From assembly GCA_016927425.1 (NCBI GenBank), contig JAFGMR010000020.1:44800-108799 (forward strand): DNA of 64,000 bases, written 5' to 3'. The DNA is from Methanotrichaceae archaeon. GTDB lineage: Archaea; Halobacteriota; Methanosarcinia; Methanotrichales; Methanotrichaceae. This document shows, piece by piece, positions 53,569 to 62,792 of the stretch. How positions within the stretch are numbered: the first letter of the stretch is position 1; each line of letters opens with the position of its first letter. The notes under the pieces are model-generated. The model was not told the origin of the DNA. It made no database searches and was given only the letters and a program-made list of their open reading frames with translations. A program made the position numbers and the translations under genes.

Positions 53569-53931
53569 GTGAATTCTAAGAGTCGAGCCGTGATCGATAG
53601 GTCGATACTGCAGGAACTAAGAGAGCTCCAGGAGGTAGGAGAGCCCGATATCGTCGCCGAGCTCGTCGATCTCTTCTTGGAAAGCGCACCTGAGAGCATT
53701 CAGATGATTCGGGAATCCCTGGAGAAGGGCGATGCCGACCTCCTGGCAAAGGCCGCTCACAGCCTGAAATCCAGCAGTGCAGCCTTAGGCGCCTTCGGCC
53801 TCTCTTCGATCTCCAGGGAGATGGAGATGAGAGGTAGGTCGGGAGACATATCGGAGGCTCCCGATATGTTCAACCGCCTGAGGTCGGAGTTCCAACAGGT
53901 AGAAGACGCCCTCAAAGCCGAGATCGAGTGA
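53569..53931 (+). CDS. Histidine phosphotransfer (Hpt) domain protein
   Basis: 120 aa forming a four-helix Hpt bundle with the phospho-acceptor motif AAHSLKSSSAALGAFGLS (His at about residue 64). Start GTG at 53569. A promoter TTTTATATG at about 53519-53527 gives it its own transcript. Hpt proteins shuttle phosphate between receiver domains. The only receiver in the window is the hybrid kinase at 26664-28454, so partners are probably elsewhere. Confidence 0.85.
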   Translation: MNSKSRAVIDRSILQELRELQEVGEPDIVAELVDLFLESAPESIQMIRESLEKGDADLLAKAAHSLKSSSAALGAFGLSSISREMEMRGRSGDISEAPDMFNRLRSEFQQVEDALKAEIE

Positions 53932-53933
53932 GG

Positions 53934-54341
53934 TCATCTCCTCAAATGGGACGCTGCCATTCTCTCCCTCTCCAGAGCCCTTCGGCAGCTGGGGCATAAC
54001 CTCAGCCAAGAGAGGCCGCTCGAGTCGATCTGCAGATCACGTGGAATACTCGCCTTCAGCCGCTCCAGCATGGGCTCTGTGATAAAGCCCCTTAGACAAT
54101 CCTCACAGGGGATCAAATGGAATCGAAGCGTGATCTCCGGCGCCCCCGGGCGTTCGTCGCCAAGCGATATTGCCTTCTCCTGACAGGCCTCCTCGCAGAT
54201 GGTGCAGTCATTTCCGCACGTGGATGGAAAGATGATCTCCCGCACTTCATCGTCCATGATACGGATTTTGCCTTCAGGGCAGCTCTCTTTGCAGGCAAGG
54301 CAGCCAATGCACCTTCTCTCGTCGACGAAGAGCGATCTCAT
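53934..54341 (-). CDS. Ferredoxin-like iron-sulfur protein
   Basis: 135 aa with one full 4Fe-4S motif, CIGCLACKESCPEG (residues 11-24), a second cysteine group CGNDCTICEEACQEKAIS, and further Cys pairs CEDC and CPSC toward the end. It is the last gene of the CO dehydrogenase-formate dehydrogenase operon. Its start overlaps the preceding stop as ATGA. Probably an electron carrier or subunit of that complex. Confidence 0.8.
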   Translation of the reverse strand: MRSLFVDERRCIGCLACKESCPEGKIRIMDDEVREIIFPSTCGNDCTICEEACQEKAISLGDERPGAPEITLRFHLIPCEDCLRGFITEPMLERLKASIPRDLQIDSSGLSWLRLCPSCRRALERERMAASHLRR

Positions 54342-54787
54342 CTGCGCACCCCCTCAATTGCCCTTGAGGCGCGCAGCACGGCGCGCGTGCGGGCCGCCTT
54401 TGAAAAGGCCATCTCCTCTCTGAAGGCCAGCGCTCCTGAGGGACAGGTAGCTACACAGGCGGGGCTCTTCTCCATGCAATGGTCACAACGCTCTGCCTTT
54501 CCGGCCCAAAGATCGACGAGGCCAAATGGGCATGCCAGGAGACAGAGCCCGCAACCGTTGCACCTCTCGGGGACGAAGGAGATCCCTTCTCCCTCCTGAA
54601 CGAGAGCCTCTGTTGGACAGGCCATGGCGCATGTAGCCCTCTGGCACTGGCGACATGTCATTGGAATAGAGATGCGATCCCTCAGGATAGCGACCGAGAT
54701 CCTGCTCGTGCCATGGATTCTTCCGCATGCAACCTCGCAAGCCCTGCATCCCAGGCAGCGATCTAGATCGACATAGATCGATCTCAT
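54338..54787 (-). CDS. 4Fe-4S dicluster electron-transfer subunit (HycB/CooF-like)
   Basis: 149 aa with four 4Fe-4S motifs in the HycB/DmsB order: CLGCRACEVACGRIH, CRQCQRATCAMACPT, CNGCGLCLLACPFG and CDHCMEKSPACVATCPSGAL. It wires electrons from the formate dehydrogenase subunit encoded just upstream (4-base gap) to another partner. Confidence 0.88.
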   Translation of the reverse strand: MRSIYVDLDRCLGCRACEVACGRIHGTSRISVAILRDRISIPMTCRQCQRATCAMACPTEALVQEGEGISFVPERCNGCGLCLLACPFGLVDLWAGKAERCDHCMEKSPACVATCPSGALAFREEMAFSKAARTRAVLRASRAIEGVRR

Positions 54788-54790
54788 CCT

Positions 54791-56812
54791 TCAGCACCTC
54801 TCGATGCGACAGGCCGCAATCTTCAGCTCGCCCATCCCGGAGTGTTCATCTCGATAGCCCCTGACGAGGTAATTCGCACCGGGGAAGTGGAATGGCATGA
54901 AGAGGGTGCCAGGCATCACGCGGTCGGTCGACCTCGTCCTCGCCATCGCCTCGCCACGTGCCGTTGTCACTACCACGTCAGCGCCATCATCCAGTCCCAG
55001 CGAAAGGGCATCTTTGGGATTGATCTCCACGAATCGATGGGGTGCCATTCCGAGAAGCGTTGCGCTCCTCATGGTCATCGATCCTGCGTTGTGATGGGCG
55101 CCGATCCTTCCAATTATGAGGAGGAATGGATAGCGACTGCTCGTCTCCTCCGCAGTTCGTCGAAAGTGTACCGGCCTGATAATTGCCCTCCCCCTTGCAA
55201 GCGGGAAGGTCTCCTCGTGGAGGATGGAGATCTCGCCCTCCTTCTTGCAGGGCCAGAGGACGCCTTTTCCATACGCCGGCCGAACGCCTCGATATATGGG
55301 CACGATCTCGCAGATCTCATTCATCACCTCCTTGGACGAGCGGTAATGGAAGTTAAGTCCCAGCCGCTTTGCCAGGCTGCAGATGATCCAGAGGTCTGCC
55401 ATGGCCTCCCCCGGCGGCTCAACTGCTTGTTCATACCATTGGATGCGCCGTTCAGTCGACGTAGAGCTTCCCTCCTTCTCAGCCCAGCAGGCAGCGGGGA
55501 GGACAACGTCTGCGAGACGAGCGGTGTCCGTCAGGAATATGTCCTGAACGACGAGGAAGCCAAGCTTTCCCAAGGCCCTCGCGGTCCTTTTGCTGCACGG
55601 GTGGGTGTTCGCTGCATCCTCGCCTATGATGTACATCGCCTTGATGGTGCCGTCCAATGCAGCGTCCATCATCTCAAGGGAGGTGAGGCCAGCAGCCTTG
55701 GGGAGGCGGTCGGATCCCCAAGCTTTGCGAAATGCCCCCTGTGTCCTTGGATCCTCGGGACTCAGGTATCCAGGATAGAAGTCGGGCAGACAGCCCATAT
55801 CGCAGGTCCCCTGGACGTTGTTTTGACCCCGCAGCGGATAGATACCCGATCCCGATCTGCCTATCTGGCCGCATATCAGGAGGAGGTTTGCTAGCGCTTG
55901 CACGTTGTCCGTCCCGTTTGCGTGCTGTGTTACGCCCATGCAGTAGACGATTGCGGAAGCTGGAGAGCGAGCATATGCCCTCGCAGCCCCGACGATATCC
56001 GAGGCGGAGACGCCCGTGATCCTCTCTGCCTCGGAGAGTGTGAAGCCCTCAAGCGATGATTCGAGGTCGGAGAAGCCCTCGGTGCGGTCCTCGATAAACC
56101 TCCTATTGATGAGCCCCTCATCGAGTATGACCTTGATCATACCATTGATGAGGGCGACATCGGTTCCTGGATTGAGCTGGAGGAAGAGGTCTCCCCCCCA
56201 GGCTGTCGGCGTTCTCCTTGGATCGGCAACGATCAGCTTCCCACCCGCCTCCCTGGCCCGAAAGACCCATCGTGCGATGATGGGGTGGTTCTCGGCGAAG
56301 TTGGTGCCGATCGCGAGAATGCACCGCGAGTTGGCAAGGTCGGAGAGTATATTGGTGGTCGAGCAGGTTCCAAGCGCCCGGCCAAGCCCAGTCACCGAGG
56401 AGGAATGGCATAGGCGGGCACAGCTGTCGATATTGGCGCAGCCGAGGCTGCGGGCCATCTTCTGGATTAGGTAGCTCTCCTCGTTCGTGCACTTGGAGGA
56501 GGCGATGAAGCCAAGGCTTTTTGGGCCGCCCTCGCAAAGAGCCTTTGAGAGCCCGCCTGCCACAAGGTCGAGCGCCTCCGGCCAGCCGATGGAGAGCCAC
56601 CCCTCCCCCGTCCTCTTCAAAGGATGGGTCAGTCGATCCGGATGATACAGCATCTCGAGGGCGGCGTTACCCTTCGGGCATAGCGAGCCCTCGGAGACGG
56701 GGTGATCCTGCATGTACTCGATTCCCACGGCCAAGCCGTCATCCACGACGATTGTGAGGCCGCAGCCGACCGCGCAGTAGGGGCATACCGTGGGCACGAG
56801 GGACCGAGCCAT
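54791..56812 (-). CDS. fdhA: Formate dehydrogenase-type molybdopterin/tungstopterin catalytic subunit
   Basis: 673 aa. An N-terminal 4Fe-4S site (CPYCAVGCG...CPKG) is followed by Mo/W-bisMGD oxidoreductase domains: GTNFAENHPIIARWV, GVTQHANGTDNVQALANLLL, LRGQNNVQGTCDMG, and the cofactor-binding C-terminal domain. The metal ligand is Cys, not selenocysteine, in NIDSCARLCHSSSVTGL, followed by the conserved His. This matches FdhF/FdhA formate dehydrogenases. It lies between two dicluster ferredoxin genes in the CooS operon. Confidence 0.88.
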   Translation of the reverse strand: MARSLVPTVCPYCAVGCGLTIVVDDGLAVGIEYMQDHPVSEGSLCPKGNAALEMLYHPDRLTHPLKRTGEGWLSIGWPEALDLVAGGLSKALCEGGPKSLGFIASSKCTNEESYLIQKMARSLGCANIDSCARLCHSSSVTGLGRALGTCSTTNILSDLANSRCILAIGTNFAENHPIIARWVFRAREAGGKLIVADPRRTPTAWGGDLFLQLNPGTDVALINGMIKVILDEGLINRRFIEDRTEGFSDLESSLEGFTLSEAERITGVSASDIVGAARAYARSPASAIVYCMGVTQHANGTDNVQALANLLLICGQIGRSGSGIYPLRGQNNVQGTCDMGCLPDFYPGYLSPEDPRTQGAFRKAWGSDRLPKAAGLTSLEMMDAALDGTIKAMYIIGEDAANTHPCSKRTARALGKLGFLVVQDIFLTDTARLADVVLPAACWAEKEGSSTSTERRIQWYEQAVEPPGEAMADLWIICSLAKRLGLNFHYRSSKEVMNEICEIVPIYRGVRPAYGKGVLWPCKKEGEISILHEETFPLARGRAIIRPVHFRRTAEETSSRYPFLLIIGRIGAHHNAGSMTMRSATLLGMAPHRFVEINPKDALSLGLDDGADVVVTTARGEAMARTRSTDRVMPGTLFMPFHFPGANYLVRGYRDEHSGMGELKIAACRIERC

Positions 56813-56821
56813 GCAATCTCC

Positions 56822-57325
56822 TCAAGCCCTCATCGAATAGCCTCGGGCTATGCGCGAGGCGGCATCCTTTCGAAGAATCTCCGCGAAATCCGCCTCCTCC
56901 GCAAATATGAGCGTATTGACGGGGCATGCCTCGACGCAGGCAGGGATTTCGCGGCTCCCGCATCGATCGCATTTCACGACCATCCGCGACTCCCTCTGCT
57001 GGCCTATGACGCCGTAGGGACAGACCATGGCGCACATGTAGCACCCAACGCACCTATCCTGATCCCGGTCGACGATTCCGGTAATAGGGTCCTGTCTCAT
57101 GGCGCCTGTTCTGCAGACGGCAACGCATGGTGCATCTTCGCAGTGGCGGCATACCAGGGGGATCTTCTGGCCCAGGGCATACTCCACGTAGAGCCTTCGA
57201 CGCGGAGCCGGGACCTCGGATGCTGCGGTCAGCATGGACTTAGCCGTAGAGTGCTCTACTGCGCACGCCATCTCACAGGAACGGCATCCAAGGCAGCGAT
57301 CCAGGCGGACGAATATCTCCTTCAT
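56822..57325 (-). CDS. cooF: CooF-like iron-sulfur protein
   Basis: 167 aa with four 4Fe-4S motifs: CLGCRSCEMACAVEH, CRHCEDAPCVAVCRTGA, CVGCYMCAMVCPYG, and CDRCGSREIPACVEACPVNTL. It starts 8 bases after the CO dehydrogenase stop, the usual place of CooF, which accepts electrons from CooS. The next gene is the formate dehydrogenase subunit. Confidence 0.88.
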   Translation of the reverse strand: MKEIFVRLDRCLGCRSCEMACAVEHSTAKSMLTAASEVPAPRRRLYVEYALGQKIPLVCRHCEDAPCVAVCRTGAMRQDPITGIVDRDQDRCVGCYMCAMVCPYGVIGQQRESRMVVKCDRCGSREIPACVEACPVNTLIFAEEADFAEILRKDAASRIARGYSMRA

Positions 57326-57332
57326 GATTTCC

Positions 57333-59204
57333 TCAAATGCCCAGCTTCCTTCTCTGGGACTCGATGTGATCGATCATCAGACGGGAGCCCTTGATCGGAT
57401 CCGGCTCCACTGCGAAGCATGCTCCGACGACGTCCTTTGCGCCTTTCGTCAAGAGTTCGGTAACATTCCGGCTTCCAAGGACGGGGGGGACCGTGCCAAG
57501 CACGGTGTATACGCCAGAAGCGACCACATACACGCCGATGCTCACCGCCTTCTCCGACATCCACTCGGGAGCAGCCCCTGCTGCAGGAAGATCGCTTATG
57601 TCGACTCCCAAGCCGTTTGCGATTGCCGCACAGGCAACCAGTATGCGGCTAATGTCCACACAAGATCCCATGTGAAGAACAGGGGGGACGCCTAAAGCCT
57701 CACAGACGCCTCTAAGCCCATCGCCTGCCAATCGAGCAGCCTCCGGAAGGAGAAGGCCGGCCTTTGCGCAGGCTTGCGCATTGCAGCCTGTGCTGACGAC
57801 GAGGATATCGTTTTTGATCAGCTCCTTTACGAGGTTTATGTGGCCGTAATCGTGCTTTACCTTGGGGTTGTTGCAGCCGACAACCGCGCCGATTCCTCGA
57901 ATCGCCCCTCCCTTGATGGCATCGAGCAGCGGATCCAGGCTTCCTCCGAGCGCCTCGACGATCGACTCGACGGAAAATCCCATCATGCACTCGGACTTGA
58001 TCTCAGGAATGTTCACCCGCATCGGGTTCCTCTTTACGTAGTTCTCGACCGCCGCCCCTACGATCTTTCTAGCGACTCCCAGGGCCTCCTGCTCGGAAAA
58101 CTCCATATGGGTTGCTCCGGGGAACTTGGCCTTAGGCGATGTCGAGATGAGCAGCGTGTGGTAGCAGCTTGCAATTCCCCCGAGGGAGGGCATGATGCAT
58201 TGGACGTCGACGACCATGGCCTCGATCGCACCTGTTGCGATTGCAAGCTCCTGCTGGAGGAAGTTTCCAGCGAGCGGGACTCCGTGGCGCATCATCAGCT
58301 CGTTTCCGGTGCAACACATGCCGACGACGTTGATCCCTGCGGCGCCGAGTTGCTTCGCCCTCTCCTCAAGCTCTGGATCGGAGGCGGCAGCGACGATCAT
58401 CTCAGAGAGGATGGGCTCGTGACCATGGACCACGATGTTGATCTCGTCCCCTTTGAGCACCCCCAAATTGGCCTCGCCCCTAACCGGCTTTGGCGTTCCG
58501 AATAGGACATCTTGCAGCTCGGTTGCAATCATGGAGCCGCCCCAGCCGTCTGAGATGCTCGTCCTCAGGCCATGCAAGAGAAGATGGACGTAGTCGTTGT
58601 CAACCCCAATGTGGGTGCGATGCATGCACTCCACGATCTCCCGGTCGACGCCTCGAGGATCGATCCCCAGGTTTCGCCAGAGCTCCACCCTCTTCGCCGG
58701 TGCCCGGCGGGTGAAGCGAATCGGGCCCTCCTGCTTTCCAAACTCGGCAAGGATTGCCTCGGCGAGGTTCAGGGCGATCTCCTCCTCCTTCTGCCAGTCG
58801 CCTGCTATGCCGTACTCCTCTGCGAGCCTCTGCATCTTGGCCGAGTCCTTTATGCTGTAGCTTGGAGCCTTTCCTTGCGCCATCTCCTTGAAGACGATGG
58901 CAACGTCCCGGCCGTGGTCCGAGTGGGCTGCAGCACCTGCGGCGATCATTCGAAGGATGTTTCGGGCAACGATGATATCGGCATCAGCTCCGCAGACACC
59001 TCTCGTCGCCCCCTCCCCGAATGGATCGATCCTGCAGGGTCCCATGTTGCAGTTTCGACAGCATATTCCAAGCTCGCCGAAGCCGCATTGCGGCTGCTGC
59101 TTATCTAACCTGTCCCAGGCAGTCTCGAGCCCCTCCTGCTTGGCCACTGCTAGCATCTCTTGGCTTGCCGGGTCTACGCTCCGCTCTCTGGCCTCCTTTA
59201 CCAT
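57333..59204 (-). CDS. cooS: Anaerobic Ni-CO dehydrogenase catalytic subunit
   Basis: About 623 aa from ATG 59204, placed 7 bases behind GAGGTG. Cluster-B/D cysteines are in CGFGELGICCRNCNMGPCR ... GVCGAD. Cluster-C ligands appear in order: GHEPILSE (His), GMCCTGNE, VDVQCIMPSLGG, GCNNPK, STGCNAQACAKAG and HMGSCVDISR. This is the monofunctional CooS type, not the Cdh alpha subunit used in acetoclasty. It oxidises CO to CO2 or runs in reverse. TATA-like TTTATATC at about 59245-59253 gives a start of transcription near 59222. Confidence 0.93.
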   Translation of the reverse strand: MVKEARERSVDPASQEMLAVAKQEGLETAWDRLDKQQPQCGFGELGICCRNCNMGPCRIDPFGEGATRGVCGADADIIVARNILRMIAAGAAAHSDHGRDVAIVFKEMAQGKAPSYSIKDSAKMQRLAEEYGIAGDWQKEEEIALNLAEAILAEFGKQEGPIRFTRRAPAKRVELWRNLGIDPRGVDREIVECMHRTHIGVDNDYVHLLLHGLRTSISDGWGGSMIATELQDVLFGTPKPVRGEANLGVLKGDEINIVVHGHEPILSEMIVAAASDPELEERAKQLGAAGINVVGMCCTGNELMMRHGVPLAGNFLQQELAIATGAIEAMVVDVQCIMPSLGGIASCYHTLLISTSPKAKFPGATHMEFSEQEALGVARKIVGAAVENYVKRNPMRVNIPEIKSECMMGFSVESIVEALGGSLDPLLDAIKGGAIRGIGAVVGCNNPKVKHDYGHINLVKELIKNDILVVSTGCNAQACAKAGLLLPEAARLAGDGLRGVCEALGVPPVLHMGSCVDISRILVACAAIANGLGVDISDLPAAGAAPEWMSEKAVSIGVYVVASGVYTVLGTVPPVLGSRNVTELLTKGAKDVVGACFAVEPDPIKGSRLMIDHIESQRRKLGI

Positions 59205-59221
59205 AATATCACACCTCATAA

Positions 59222-59814
59222 ATTATTTATATACGACGCAAAGATATAAACGTGCTATTCAGCGCACTATCCATATTTAATGCTTATGCCAATGGCCGTC
59301 ACAGATACCGATTGAGCCTCAGTCAACAATTATATTTATATGTATTTATATTATGATTGTAAATTATAAGTTAATTTAATTCATTGAGGGAATAATCGGC
59401 CTCCTTGCATCCCTCTTTCCCACGGACTATCAGATAGACATCACAGTTAAGGGAGGGAATCGTTTGTTCTCTGATAGCTTTATTTATATACGGTATAGAT
59501 CCCGCATCAAGCCCTCTCCAAGATATAATCGATATCTGCAAGCCTATATGGCTCGACTGACAAGGATAATCTATTTATATGAGCACAGTAAGAAAAGAAG
59601 AGTCCACATGAAGCGTTACAGCGAGATATTCTACTGCATGAACATGAAGTCGGGCTTGTAGCAGTAGCTATTTTATAATGGCATCCGAATTGTAGACAGG
59701 TCCATCGACGCAGAGATGGTGTCTATCGCATCCTCAAGCATGCTTGGATCTTCGCCATTTGAAGAATTTAATTCGGTATAATATATACGAAATATACAAG
59801 AGGTGAGAAAAGAT
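59222..59814. other. Long AT-rich intergenic region with possible 17-aa ORF
   Basis: Nearly 600 bases between divergent cooS and the MFS gene. It is rich in TATA-like runs. A promoter-like ATCTATTTATATG at about 59568-59580 is followed by a short frame at 59608-59661 (MKRYSEIFYCMNMKSGL). Nothing else looks coding. Confidence 0.4.
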
Positions 59815-60438
59815 ATGAATCAAACTATAAAACTACTGATGATATCGGATATATTCGTCCTCACTGGATTCGGCCTCATACAGCCGATCCTTGCCATATT
59901 CATAAGCGATGGTGTAACGGGAGGAGACATCTTCTCAGCTGGGATGGCGAGCACCCTCTTCCTGGTGACCAAGTCCCTCGTCCAGCTCCCGTTCTCCAAA
60001 CACATAGATAATAGCGGAAGAAAGATTGGCTGGCTAATTGTGGGAACGGCGCTCATCGCCGCAGTCCCGATCATCTACTTATTCATAACCGATATACATC
60101 AGGTCTATGTGGCGGAGATCCTCTATGGCCTTGGAAGCGGCATGGCATACCCAACCTGGGTGGGGCTCTGGAGCGCGAACCTGATGGAGGGAAGGGAGAG
60201 CTTCGAGTGGTCGGTCTACTCGACATCGACAGGCCTTGGAACTGCGGGGACTGCCGCCATCGGCGCAACAATTGCGAGCGTTGCAGGCTTCAGCGCCACA
60301 TTCGTGCTAACAGGCATCATGTGCCTCCTCGGATGCTTGATCCTCTTCTTGCTCGAGAGGGGACATGAGAGGGAGGTGAGAAGTAAAGAAGCCGCAAAAA
60401 CCAGGCTCGTCCTCTCAAGGGATCTTGCGGCTGAGTGA
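59815..60438 (+). CDS. Half-size MFS-like membrane protein
   Basis: About 207 aa from ATG 59815, behind GAGGTGAGAAA. Six predicted membrane helices form one MFS repeat: KLLMISDIFVLTGFGLIQPILAIFI, a motif-A-like PFSKHIDNSGRKIG, YGLGSGMAYPTWVGLWSANL, and a final hydrophobic pair ending LLERGHERE. Full MFS proteins have 12 helices, so this is either a half transporter that works as a dimer or a cleanly truncated gene with its own stop. Confidence 0.72.
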   Translation: MNQTIKLLMISDIFVLTGFGLIQPILAIFISDGVTGGDIFSAGMASTLFLVTKSLVQLPFSKHIDNSGRKIGWLIVGTALIAAVPIIYLFITDIHQVYVAEILYGLGSGMAYPTWVGLWSANLMEGRESFEWSVYSTSTGLGTAGTAAIGATIASVAGFSATFVLTGIMCLLGCLILFLLERGHEREVRSKEAAKTRLVLSRDLAAE

Positions 60439-60489
60439 GGGTCGAAGGAGGGCCTCCATTTATCCGAAGAAGGGCTAACACCTCCTTCG

Positions 60490-61230
60490 ATGGATAAGGG
60501 CAAGCGATTTCCCGAGGTTGATCTCCTCCGGGGAGCTGCGGTTATAGGGATGGTCCTATACCACCTGCTCTTCGACCTGGACTATCTGGGGCTCTGGCAG
60601 GTCGGTGCGAGATCCGGCCCCCTTCTCCTCCTGGCAAGGCTTGTTGCAGGAACCTTCCTCCTCGTCGTTGGGGCATCGCTCTTCTTGAGCGCAGAGCGCT
60701 GCGGCAAGCGCCCATCCTTTGCCAAGTACCTCTGGCGAGGGATCAAAATCTTCGCACTGGGAATGCTGATTAGCGCTGCTACCTGGATCTACTCCCCCGA
60801 GGAGATGGTCAGGTTCGGCGTCCTCCACCTGATAGGAGTCTCGATCGTGATCTCCTATCCCTTCCTCGAGCGCCCACGAATGGGTTTCCTTGCAGGCGCG
60901 GCCGCAGTCGCTTGCGGCCTCTCCCTTGGCCGGCTGGATCTTCCCGCAGGCCCCCTTCTCTGGCTCTATCCGGAGAGGTTCAACACGCTGGACTACTTCC
61001 CCATCCTTCCCTGGTTTGGGATCGTGCTCATTGGACTTGCACTATCAAGCCTCGCCTACGGGGGATACCGGCGCCGCTTTACGCTTCCCTGGACCGAAGA
61101 CCTCCCGGCGGCAGTGGCGCTCTCCACAGTCGGCAGGCATTCCCTTCTGATCTATCTACTCCATCAGCCGGTGATCTTCGTCGCATTAGAGCTCGCAGCA
61201 ACGGTGGGGCTCTTGCCCCAGCCGCGGTGA
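60490..61230 (+). CDS. DUF1624 (heparan-alpha-glucosaminide acetyltransferase-like) membrane protein
   Basis: 246 aa with 7-8 membrane helices. It starts RFPEVDLLRGAAVIGMVLYHLLFDLDYLG, the DxxRG...YH signature of the DUF1624/acyltransferase-like family, with LLLVGASLFLSAER and GRHSLLIYLLHQPVI at the end. Members transfer acyl groups across membranes or have unknown roles. The last 45 bases overlap the convergent GNAT gene. Confidence 0.78.
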   Translation: MDKGKRFPEVDLLRGAAVIGMVLYHLLFDLDYLGLWQVGARSGPLLLLARLVAGTFLLVVGASLFLSAERCGKRPSFAKYLWRGIKIFALGMLISAATWIYSPEEMVRFGVLHLIGVSIVISYPFLERPRMGFLAGAAAVACGLSLGRLDLPAGPLLWLYPERFNTLDYFPILPWFGIVLIGLALSSLAYGGYRRRFTLPWTEDLPAAVALSTVGRHSLLIYLLHQPVIFVALELAATVGLLPQPR

Positions 61231-62052
61231 AGGAACGATTCTGGGGCTGTCTCCTCCAGCCCAGATGTAGAGGTTCATCCGGCATACCACCTCCTCGAAG
61301 CCGAGCCTCCTGTAGACGCCTTCGCCCATCTCGGAGGAGAAGATGGCAGCCTGATCCTGCCCCAGGCTTCGAGCATCCCTCAAGGCCGCAACAGTGAGAG
61401 CGGTCCCTATACCTTTTCGCCTAGCCTTGGAAAGGACTGCCACGTTTGCAACGAGCGCCATCTTTTTGCCGGCAAAGAGGGATGATGCGCCAACCGGCTG
61501 GCCATCCAGCAAGGCCAGGTAGTGCCTCCATCCACCGATGAATCCGACTGCCTCATGCATCTCAAACCAGCTGTGGCCAACCGTTGGAGGAAAGCCGAAG
61601 GCTGCGGTCAGCACGCTGCACCAGCCGAAAAGGGCCTCCCTGTCCATGACCCTTGCAATGGAGAGGCCGGGGACCTCCTCCATCTCGATCTCGGGAATCG
61701 TCCCTGCAAAGGCTGCGGCTCCACCGTCGAAGGCGAATCCGCGCTCCAGCAGAAGCTCTCCAAGGTTTGCAGGCCTGCTCAAGGGGGTCACATACCAGGA
61801 GATGGGAACGCCACGAAAGGCAGCCTCCGCCTGGATGCCGTCGATCTGAAGCCCCGCATCCTCGCCCGTGAGGCGGGCTTTAAGGACGCAGTTGAAGAGG
61901 GGGAAGGGAACGTCAGAAGCGATCCAGAGAAGCCCCGGCTTTCGACAGACCTCGATTCTGGGCCAGGCCTCCCAGGCAAGGCAGCTTTCCACTGCGACAT
62001 GCTCGAGCATTCCTATGAGGTCGTTGTTCGGCGTTTCAAGGGGCATGCGCAT
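61186..62052 (-). CDS. GNAT-family acetyltransferase
   Basis: About 288 aa from ATG 62052 or 62046 (MRMPLETPNNDLIGMLEHVAVESCLAWEAWPR). The frame continues upstream to 62331 but runs there antisense through a repeated sequence. The C-terminal GNAT core is clear: GASSLFAGKKMALVANVAVLSKARRKGIGTALTVAALRDARSLG, then AAIFSSEMGEGVYRRLGFEEV. The N-terminal half is a second, degenerate GNAT-like domain. Substrate unknown. Confidence 0.78.
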   Translation of the reverse strand: MRMPLETPNNDLIGMLEHVAVESCLAWEAWPRIEVCRKPGLLWIASDVPFPLFNCVLKARLTGEDAGLQIDGIQAEAAFRGVPISWYVTPLSRPANLGELLLERGFAFDGGAAAFAGTIPEIEMEEVPGLSIARVMDREALFGWCSVLTAAFGFPPTVGHSWFEMHEAVGFIGGWRHYLALLDGQPVGASSLFAGKKMALVANVAVLSKARRKGIGTALTVAALRDARSLGQDQAAIFSSEMGEGVYRRLGFEEVVCRMNLYIWAGGDSPRIVPSPRLGQEPHRCCEL

Positions 62053-62188
62053 GTGGTGGGCCAGCCTTGCTGAAATAGGCTTCTTTCGGCTGTTGGCCCA
62101 ATGGAGGGGCGGGCTTGATCCTATGGGCTGGAATTCGGGGCCGACGCCAGGGTGGGCCGGGCCCCCATATGGCGCTATGGCATGGCTC

Positions 62189-62323
62189 TGCATCTGCTCC
62201 ACGGCTCGCCTGCGGCAGCGATCGCCTTCTACGACCCGCGGCTCGGCGCGGTCATCGTCGCAAGCCACAGCCCTGAATATGCCATCGGGCAGGTGATCGA
62301 TCTTGTGATCCCGGAGCGATGAG
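62189..62323 (+). repeat. 135-bp repeat, copy 1 (3' end of an unknown gene)
   Basis: Nearly identical to 63367-63501. Plus-strand translation ends GSPAAAIAFYDPRLGAVIVASHSPEYAIGQVIDLVIPER and a stop, followed by GATGAG. It looks like the C-terminus of a protein whose upstream part is missing or shuffled. Confidence 0.65.
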
Positions 62324-62329
62324 GAGAGC

Positions 62330-62792
62330 ATCTTCTGGAGGCCGCTTTCGAGCCGAGATAGGGCCTTGCGGCCTCTATCCGCCGGGTGAAGGGCCGGCGT
62401 TCATTTTCAGGTCCCACAATAATCCTCAATGGCAAACCATCGGCTGATACCGTACAGCTCACATTCCGCATTAAAGCTTTAAGGATCAACAATTTTTTTG
62501 TTACCGATTTTAATACATAAATAGATGTAACCAAAATGTTATCATATTTTGAAATTTAGAGAATTTATCAATATGCTGAAAATCAAAAGCATTAAATTAA
62601 TGTATTGGGCCAGGAATTGTCACAAACCGCTGGGAGGATATAATTATAAAAACTCATAAATCATATTATTTTGTATGTAATAGCATAAATCGCTATCAGG
62701 AAAATTATTCGACTCTTTGCCCCTTACTGCGGAATGAAGGGTACAGGTTAACAGGAACACTTATTTAATGAATAGAAGCTTCCAACAAACAT
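62330..62792. other. AT-rich gap upstream of hicBA
   Basis: GC-rich for the first 70 bases, then strongly AT-rich to 62720. No convincing gene. A TATA-like CTTATTTAATG at about 62759-62769 lies about 25 bases before the hicB ATG, so the hicBA message is likely leaderless. Confidence 0.4.

Noticed and set aside
62053..62331. N-terminal extension of the GNAT gene
   Set aside because: It runs antisense through the 135-bp repeat and has no conserved residues; the start near 62052 fits better.
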